A DNA stretch of 10,354 nucleotides, from positions 1 through 10,354 of the forward strand of contig LKUE01000128.1 of assembly GCA_001412365.1 (NCBI GenBank), in the 5' to 3' direction. The notes under the pieces were generated by a model. The model ran no database searches. It saw only the letters and a program-made list of their open reading frames with translations, and was not told the DNA's origin. Shown here piece after piece: positions 7,059-10,354 of this stretch. The translations under genes were made by a program, and so were the position numbers. Origin of the DNA: Desulfuromonas sp. SDB. GTDB lineage: Bacteria; SDB-A. The number at the start of each line of letters is the position of its first letter. The stretch's first letter is position 1.

Positions 7059-7673
7059 ATGGATTTGTTTAAACCCGATCAATCTCATGAATTCAGCTAT
7101 ACAGTAAAAAAAAGCAGGTTTATATCATATTTCAGCCCATTGGATAATATTACTGAAATAAATGAGATAATCAATAATCGCAAAAAACTTCATCACAAAG
7201 CAAGACATCATCCTTATGCTGCGGTAATAGGGAACTATCAAAAGTATTCTGATGATGGTGAACCTGCCGGAACCGCCGGGCAGCCAATTTTAGTCAGCCT
7301 TCAATCCAGAAAATTAACTAATTGTATAATAATTATAAGCAGGTACTTCGGAGGGATAAAACTGGGAAAAGGAGGATTAGCCCGTGCTTTTGCCTTCTCC
7401 GCCGATCAAGTAATTTCCCAAGCCAAGTTGTTGAAAGCCTATAATGCGATTTTTATAACTATTACTGCAGATTATCCTGTATTCAATGAACTGAAAAAAA
7501 TATTGGAGAATTTTCATCTACTTAACTATCAGGAAAATTTTTTAAATAAAGTAATAGTTGAACTTGCTATACCTGCAGAGGAGAAACTGAATTTTACCAA
7601 TCAAATATCTTCTATTCAGAAGTACATCAATTTTAGCACGGTTGGGGAAAAACTAATTTTTTCCGATCGGTAA
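7059..7673 (+). CDS. yigZ: YigZ / IMPACT family protein
   Basis: This 204-residue protein has both domains of the bacterial YigZ family. The UPF0029/IMPACT domain (about 15-120) contains SDDGEPAGTAGQPIL at 64-78 and SRYFGGIKLGKGGLARAF at 94-111. A DUF1949 ferredoxin-like domain (about 135-190) follows. The length is normal. The ATG directly follows the TAA of the permease gene, without spacing and without a strong Shine-Dalgarno, so it is probably translated by ribosomes terminating on the permease. Eukaryotic IMPACT proteins modulate Gcn2 signalling; bacterial members are proposed to bind nucleic acid or take part in translation, and their cellular role is not settled. Its link to the exporter is probably operon convenience. 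It converges on the thioesterase gene with 9 bases between stops. Confidence 0.95.
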   Translation: MDLFKPDQSHEFSYTVKKSRFISYFSPLDNITEINEIINNRKKLHHKARHHPYAAVIGNYQKYSDDGEPAGTAGQPILVSLQSRKLTNCIIIISRYFGGIKLGKGGLARAFAFSADQVISQAKLLKAYNAIFITITADYPVFNELKKILENFHLLNYQENFLNKVIVELAIPAEEKLNFTNQISSIQKYINFSTVGEKLIFSDR

Positions 7674-7682
7674 ATTATTAAA

Positions 7683-8162
7683 TTACATGTAATTAACCAG
7701 ATCAGTTTTAGTAAGATCTACCGAACTGGCTTGTTCCCACATCTTCCGACTGGGTATAATATAAACTCCCCGGGCTTTACAGTAAACCTCATTTCCTCGG
7801 TCCACAATTTCACTTGTGCAGTTCACCATTCGTGAGTTTGCTTTAACCACCCTGGCATAACAAGTTAACTTTTTCTCAACACTCAGCGGTTTTTTAAACT
7901 GAATCTCCATTTTGCCGGTTACTGATAATTTTTTAACAAATTCCAGCACAGCCCAGAACATGGTTTCATCAACAATAGTGGATTGAATTCCTCCGTGGGT
8001 AATTCCGGGGAATCCTTCAAATTTTCTATTTAAATAAAAATCAGTGTAAACCCGGTCTGAATCAACTAAAAATTGTAAGCGCAATCCCGATTTATTAAAA
8101 GGAGAACAAGCAAAACATTGATAATTATCAATAGATAAAAATGGATTTTTTACTTTTTTCAT
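7683..8162 (-). CDS. PaaI-type hotdog thioesterase
   Basis: Counted from ATG 8162, the protein has 159 residues with the single-hotdog thioesterase pattern. CFACSPFNKSGLRL at 16-29 matches the N-terminal C-x-x-C/GL motif of THEM4/PaaI-like members. THGGIQSTIVDETMFWAV at 55-72 is the family's HGG-helix motif, with Asp65 and Glu66 as likely catalytic residues. Such enzymes hydrolyse acyl-CoA or acyl-ACP thioesters in the cytoplasm; the acyl group cannot be told. The frame continues back to a TTG at 8201 but lacks a Shine-Dalgarno there, and those 13 residues are not family-like. ATG 8162 also has none; instead a TATAAT on the coding strand ends 8 bases upstream, so the mRNA may begin at or next to the start codon. 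It is transcribed divergently from lptE. Confidence 0.88.
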   Translation of the reverse strand: MKKVKNPFLSIDNYQCFACSPFNKSGLRLQFLVDSDRVYTDFYLNRKFEGFPGITHGGIQSTIVDETMFWAVLEFVKKLSVTGKMEIQFKKPLSVEKKLTCYARVVKANSRMVNCTSEIVDRGNEVYCKARGVYIIPSRKMWEQASSVDLTKTDLVNYM

Positions 8163-8169
8163 TGACAAT

Positions 8170-8182
8170 ATTATACTATAAT
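8170..8182. promoter_or_regulatory. Palindromic back-to-back -10 element between thioesterase and lptE
   Basis: The 13-base ATTATACTATAAT is a perfect palindrome around its central C. It gives TATAAT on the minus strand (8175-8170), 7 bases before the thioesterase ATG, and TATAAT on the plus strand (8177-8182), 31 bases before the lptE ATG. Minus-strand -35 candidate TTGACT (8201-8196) is 20 bases away, which is long. The plus strand has only T-rich sequence 17 bases upstream. A plus-strand TTGACA at 8162-8167 is too close to serve this -10 box. Confidence 0.45.
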
Positions 8183-8213
8183 TGCTGCTTGATTTAGTCA
8201 AACTAAGTTATCA

Positions 8214-8723
8214 ATGGAGACAAAACTGATTAGAAAAAATATAATGAAAATTACAATAATATTGTTTTTAGCGGGAACTAATTGTGTCAGCTATTCATTC
8301 AGGGGAGGTGCATTCCCTGAACACACCAAGACCATCCATATCCCCATTTCAGACAACCAGTCAACCATGTACGGATTGGAACAGCCTCTTACATCAGCAG
8401 TGCGCAATGAATTCATCAAGGATGGAAGACTAGGTTTAAGTGATGATCAGAATGCGGATTTATATCTTCAATTAACCATTCTTTCCTATGCCCATGAAGC
8501 TTATTCCTACACTGCGGAAGAAGAGGTCAAAGAATACCAAGTAACCATGAATATTTCCGTATTTTACCTGGATCAATTAAACGGTGATACCATTTGGGAT
8601 GATAAGGTTATGGTTGCAAAAGAAACTTATTCCGCATACAATGAAGATGAAGAAATTGGGAAAAATCGTGTTTTAGAAGAATTTGCAAAAGATTTGATAC
8701 CATTAATGACAGAAAATTGGTAG
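8214..8723 (+). CDS. lptE: LptE-family LPS-assembly lipoprotein
   Basis: This 169-residue protein is expected at the outer membrane, where LptE plugs the LptD barrel and helps insert LPS. After a basic N-terminus and a hydrophobic stretch (ITIILFLAG), CVSYSFRGGAFPEHTKTIHI (24-43) matches the start of mature LptE proteins (C-x-YSF-GGS-P.H-KTI-I). Later features agree: PLTSAVRNEFIKDGRL near 58-73, LYLQLTILSY, and the EYQVTM strand. The presumed lipidated Cys24 has Asn at -1 (AGTNC), which fits the lipobox poorly. Start 8214 gives a 23-residue signal; ATG 8244 (residue 11) would leave a short one, and neither has a clear Shine-Dalgarno, so I keep 8214 with reserve. HU follows after 44 bases. The family call is good; the lipidation claim is inference. 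Confidence 0.82.
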   Translation: METKLIRKNIMKITIILFLAGTNCVSYSFRGGAFPEHTKTIHIPISDNQSTMYGLEQPLTSAVRNEFIKDGRLGLSDDQNADLYLQLTILSYAHEAYSYTAEEEVKEYQVTMNISVFYLDQLNGDTIWDDKVMVAKETYSAYNEDEEIGKNRVLEEFAKDLIPLMTENW

Positions 8724-8755
8724 AATCTGAAAAAATAAAAGACAATGATATAAAC

Positions 8756-8762
8756 AAAGGAG
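8756..8762 (+). promoter_or_regulatory. Shine-Dalgarno site of the HU gene
   Basis: AAAGGAG lies 5 bases before ATG 8768. It decides the start against an in-frame alternative codon at 8717 that would overlap the end of lptE and add 17 residues absent from HU proteins. Confidence 0.8.
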
Positions 8763-8767
8763 TTAAG

Positions 8768-9061
8768 ATGAGAGAGCCAACCAAGACTAAGATGGATTTA
8801 ATAAATGAAGTCGCTGAAGCCACCGGTTTTCCCAAAAAAGATACTGGAATTGTTGTCAATGCTTTTATAAACGCTTTAGTGAATACTATAGCCAATCATC
8901 ATCGGGTTGAAATCAGGGGATTTGGAGTATTTAAGGTAAAAAACCGCAAAGGACGCCAAGCAATTAACCCTCGTACTAAACAGATGATGAACATTCCCGA
9001 TCATCCAGCTCCTACCTTCAAGCCAGCAAGATATCTAAAAGAATCAGTTAAGAAAAATTAA
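8768..9061 (+). CDS. hup: HU/IHF-family DNA-binding protein
   Basis: This 97-residue nucleoid protein binds and bends DNA as a dimer. The helical N-terminus (MDLINEVAEATGFPKKD, 9-25) leads to VEIRGFGVFKVKNRKGRQAI (48-67), then the DNA-gripping beta-arm NPRTKQMMNIPDHPAPTFKP (68-87) with the conserved Pro, and a closing helix ARYLKESVKK. Residue 66 is Ala where HU often has Arg-Asn-Pro directly. The N-terminus has about seven extra residues before the usual start of HU helix 1. Its stop is immediately followed by the AAGGAGG of the next gene, so it heads a tight HU, small basic protein, tRNA, arnD series. HU versus IHF subtype cannot be decided by eye. Confidence 0.95.
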   Translation: MREPTKTKMDLINEVAEATGFPKKDTGIVVNAFINALVNTIANHHRVEIRGFGVFKVKNRKGRQAINPRTKQMMNIPDHPAPTFKPARYLKESVKKN

Positions 9062-9067
9062 AGGAGG
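9061..9067 (+). promoter_or_regulatory. Strong Shine-Dalgarno site setting a TTG start
   Basis: AAGGAGG overlaps the last base of the HU stop codon and lies 5 bases before TTG 9073. The strength and spacing make this TTG the start of the 31-codon gene. Confidence 0.85.
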
Positions 9068-9072
9068 AACAT

Positions 9073-9168
9073 TTGCCCTGCGGTAGAAAAAAGAAATTAC
9101 AGAAGATTAGAACTCATAAGCAGAAAAAAAGACGTAGGAAAAACAGACATAAAAAGAAAGTAAAATAA
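9073..9168 (+). CDS. AURKAIP1/COX24-family tiny basic ribosomal protein (bS22/mS38-like)
   Basis: This gene has 31 codons beginning with TTG. The peptide starts MPCGRKKKLQKIRTHKQKK, continues RRRKNRHKKKVK, and is more than half Lys and Arg. It matches the very short bacterial proteins annotated as AURKAIP1/COX24-domain (typical form MPCGKKRK, then THKRKKR, then RKNRHKKK), relatives of mitochondrial ribosomal protein mS38 and of mycobacterial bS22. A perfect AAGGAGG sits 5 bases upstream, directly at the HU stop. The tRNA begins 13 bases after its TAA. The proposed role is binding rRNA in the small subunit; this comes from homologues, not from this sequence. Codons such as AAA, AGA and CAT follow the local AT bias. 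The gene is short enough that length filters will drop it, but the motif and the ribosome site together make it convincing. Confidence 0.85.
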   Translation: MPCGRKKKLQKIRTHKQKKRRRKNRHKKKVK

Positions 9169-9181
9169 TTTTTTCCTGCGC

Positions 9182-9257
9182 GTGCCCGTAGCTCAATGGA
9201 TAGAGCAGCGGATTCCGGATCCGAAGATTGAAGGTTCGAGTCCTTTCGGGCACGCCA
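9182..9257 (+). tRNA. tRNA-Arg(CCG): tRNA-Arg (anticodon CCG)
   Basis: This is a complete 76-base cloverleaf with encoded CCA. The acceptor stem is GTGCCCG (9182-9188) with CGGGCAC (9247-9253), then G and CCA. The D-stem is GCTC/GAGC (9191-9194/9203-9206) with a GG in its loop. The anticodon loop TTCCGGA (9213-9219) carries CCG at 9215-9217, reading CGG arginine codons. The T-stem is GAAGG/CCTTT around TTCGAGT. The top pair of the anticodon stem is a G-A mismatch (9208 with 9224); the other four pairs are Watson-Crick. It sits 13 bases after a protein gene and 5 bases before the next start, so it is probably cut out of a longer transcript. Confidence 0.97.
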
Positions 9258-9262
9258 AAAGT

Positions 9263-10099
9263 ATGTCCACAAAAAAATGTTATCTTAGAATTGACGGGGA
9301 TACCTTTTGGGGAATATCCGCTGGAATTCCAAGATTGTTGGAACTTTTATCTGATCTAAAAGTTCCTGCGTCTTTTTTTCTAACTACCGGCGGTGATGAC
9401 AGCTGGGCAAGCCTGCCCAGGATTTTCAGAGAAAATGGTTTTGCCAAGAGGATATTAAAATTACGAAGAAGTTATCTTAAACCGCCTGCTAAAATTAAAA
9501 CCCCTCCTTTCCGTGAAATCGCCCTAAACCTGATATCCAGGGGGCATGAAATTGGCGTACACGGATATAATCATTTTCACTGGATAAGAGACTTTAAGTA
9601 TCTTACCCCGTTAAGAGCAATTAACATCATCAGACAAAGCAAATGTGCTTTTAAACAGCGGTACGGGGTTACTCCCCCCTATACCGGGGCTCCGGGATGG
9701 AGGATGTCTTTTCCGGTACTGGAGCTGCAGGATGAACTTAACTTTGATTTTGCCAGTGATGTCAGAAGTGCCTATCCTTTTCTTCCTAAATCATCTAAAG
9801 GAAAAGTATTATCAACCGTACAAATACCGGTCAATCTGCCAACCCTGGATGAAATATTGATGACGGGGGGATCCTTTCCCTTTCCCTTGAATAACCATGA
9901 TATTTACTGTGCTCATGCAGAAATGGAAGGAACAGGTTACTTCTCCGAATTTAAGCAGTTTATCCAACTTAATATAAACCGTGGATGCACTTTCCACTTA
10001 CTCAGTGAATATCCCCTTTCCCCACCTCTACCTCAGTGCCAACTGGCTTTTGATAAAATACCAGGCAGAACCGGGGAGGTATTAATTGCCCAAAAATAA
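9263..10099 (+). CDS. arnD: ArnD-like polysaccharide deacetylase family enzyme
   Basis: This 278-residue protein of the NodB-type deacetylase superfamily resembles ArnD, which removes the formyl group from undecaprenyl-phosphate-linked 4-deoxy-4-formamido-L-arabinose during lipid A modification. Metal-site motifs are LRIDGDTF (Asp11, Asp13) and EIGVHGYNH (His100, His104). GWRM (Arg147), SDVR (Asp166), VQIPVNLPTLDEIL (186-199) and AHAEMEG (His218) follow the ArnD order; FHLLSEY and PGRTGE match its C-terminal end. There is no signal peptide, as expected for ArnD. The frame stays open back to 9182, but that stretch is the tRNA, so I start at ATG 9263, 5 bases after the CCA end, with no Shine-Dalgarno in between. 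No other arn gene is in the window, so the real substrate may be another polyprenyl-linked N-acylated sugar. The next gene overlaps its end by 14 bases. Confidence 0.85.
   Translation: MSTKKCYLRIDGDTFWGISAGIPRLLELLSDLKVPASFFLTTGGDDSWASLPRIFRENGFAKRILKLRRSYLKPPAKIKTPPFREIALNLISRGHEIGVHGYNHFHWIRDFKYLTPLRAINIIRQSKCAFKQRYGVTPPYTGAPGWRMSFPVLELQDELNFDFASDVRSAYPFLPKSSKGKVLSTVQIPVNLPTLDEILMTGGSFPFPLNNHDIYCAHAEMEGTGYFSEFKQFIQLNINRGCTFHLLSEYPLSPPLPQCQLAFDKIPGRTGEVLIAQK
10073..10079 (+). promoter_or_regulatory. Shine-Dalgarno site setting a TTG start inside arnD
   Basis: GGGGAGG within the last codons of the deacetylase gene lies 6 bases before TTG 10086 and supports that start for the overlapping downstream gene. 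Confidence 0.75.
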
Positions 10100-10354
10100 A
10101 GTTGCCCTGATTTCACCATCTCAAAAACACATCTACGGACACCCCCCGCCTTATCCTCCCTTAAGTTTAATGCAGATATCTTCAGTATTAAAACAAGACA
10201 ATTATAAAACTATTTTTATCGAGCAGGATTTTTATTCTCCCGGTGAATTTCAAAAAACCATTTCCGATCCGGATATAATCTGTATCTTTATAACTTCTAC
10301 TTCACCACTTATGGTGGAAGTTAAAAAACTAATTGAAAAAATTAAACTTTTGTC
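10086..10354 (+). CDS. Probable cobalamin-binding radical SAM protein, N-terminal part only
   Basis: The reading frame is open from TTG 10086 to the right edge, giving 89 codons of a longer gene. It starts LPKNKVALISPSQ and continues YGHPPPYPPLSLMQISSVLK, the pattern of the Rossmann-like B12-binding domain that precedes the radical SAM core in BchE/HpnJ-type proteins (K-V-L-I-P, PPLGL, LA-L). IIFIEQDF and the DPDIICIFITSTS strand also fit that fold. The CxxxCxxC cluster motif would lie beyond the window, so the radical SAM part is inferred. The start is supported by GGGGAGG 6 bases upstream and overlaps the deacetylase gene by 14 bases in another frame, which implies co-translation and a shared pathway, perhaps modification of a lipid or lipid-linked sugar. 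Confidence 0.7.
   Translation, partial: MPKNKVALISPSQKHIYGHPPPYPPLSLMQISSVLKQDNYKTIFIEQDFYSPGEFQKTISDPDIICIFITSTSPLMVEVKKLIEKIKLL

Noticed and set aside
7646-7664. GGAAAAA/TTTTTCC hairpin near the 3' end of yigZ as a terminator
   Set aside because: The stem is nearly all A-T and lies inside coding sequence; too weak to call.
7681-7694. 14-bp perfect palindrome AATTACATGTAATT at the end of the thioesterase gene
   Set aside because: It is within the last codons, is AT-rich and has no GC stem or T-tract; probably chance rather than a terminator or operator.
8162-8167. Plus-strand TTGACA as -35 box for lptE
   Set aside because: The only good -10 box (8177-8182) is 9 bases away, and nothing suitable lies 16-18 bases downstream.
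9182-9262. In-frame N-terminal extension of the deacetylase beginning at GTG 9182 (PVAQWIEQRIPDP)
   Set aside because: This is the tRNA-Arg gene translated by accident, a known annotation artefact; the family-like protein starts at ATG 9263.
1-10354. CRISPR arrays, insertion sequences, prophage genes, riboswitches
   Set aside because: No regularly spaced repeats, transposase motifs, phage proteins or recognisable aptamer patterns were found on either strand.

Overview
The window looks like chromosomal DNA of an uncultivated or little-studied diderm (Gram-negative-type) bacterium. It is AT-rich by eye. Evidence for an outer membrane with LPS is an LptE-family LPS-assembly lipoprotein and an ArnD-like lipid-carrier deacetylase. 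Some genes carry strong Shine-Dalgarno sites (AAGGAGG, GGGGAGG), and two of those precede TTG starts. The phylum cannot be fixed from this sequence alone. No phage, IS, integron or CRISPR material is visible.

Left half, minus strand (255-4420), read right to left: a DUF58/vWA protein; after 118 bases (3475-3538 plus its own end) a response regulator fused to a DUF4388 (PATAN) domain and a GTPase-like domain without nucleotide-binding motifs; an L-asparaginase-family enzyme; and a secreted two-LysM NlpC/P60 peptidoglycan endopeptidase. The last three genes overlap by 4 bases each (ATGA) and are probably translationally coupled. The 254 bases at the left edge hold no supported gene, only inverted repeats.

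Centre, plus strand (4626-7673): an ABC-2-type export cassette (ATPase, then a permease with about 12 membrane segments) followed without a gap by yigZ (IMPACT family). These converge on a minus-strand hotdog thioesterase (7683-8162).

Right part, plus strand (8214-10354): lptE, an HU-family DNA-binding protein, a 31-codon TTG-initiated gene for a tiny basic ribosomal protein of the AURKAIP1/COX24 (mS38/bS22-like) family, tRNA-Arg(CCG), an ArnD-like deacetylase beginning 5 bases after the tRNA, and the start of a probable cobalamin-binding radical SAM protein that overlaps it. The thioesterase and lptE diverge from a 13-bp palindrome that places a TATAAT on each strand; the thioesterase mRNA may be leaderless.

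The best candidates for something new are the response regulator/DUF4388/pseudo-GTPase fusion coupled to an asparaginase and a wall hydrolase, and the tRNA-linked ArnD/radical SAM pair, which may act on a polyprenyl-linked sugar or lipid. Most other genes are ordinary housekeeping families.
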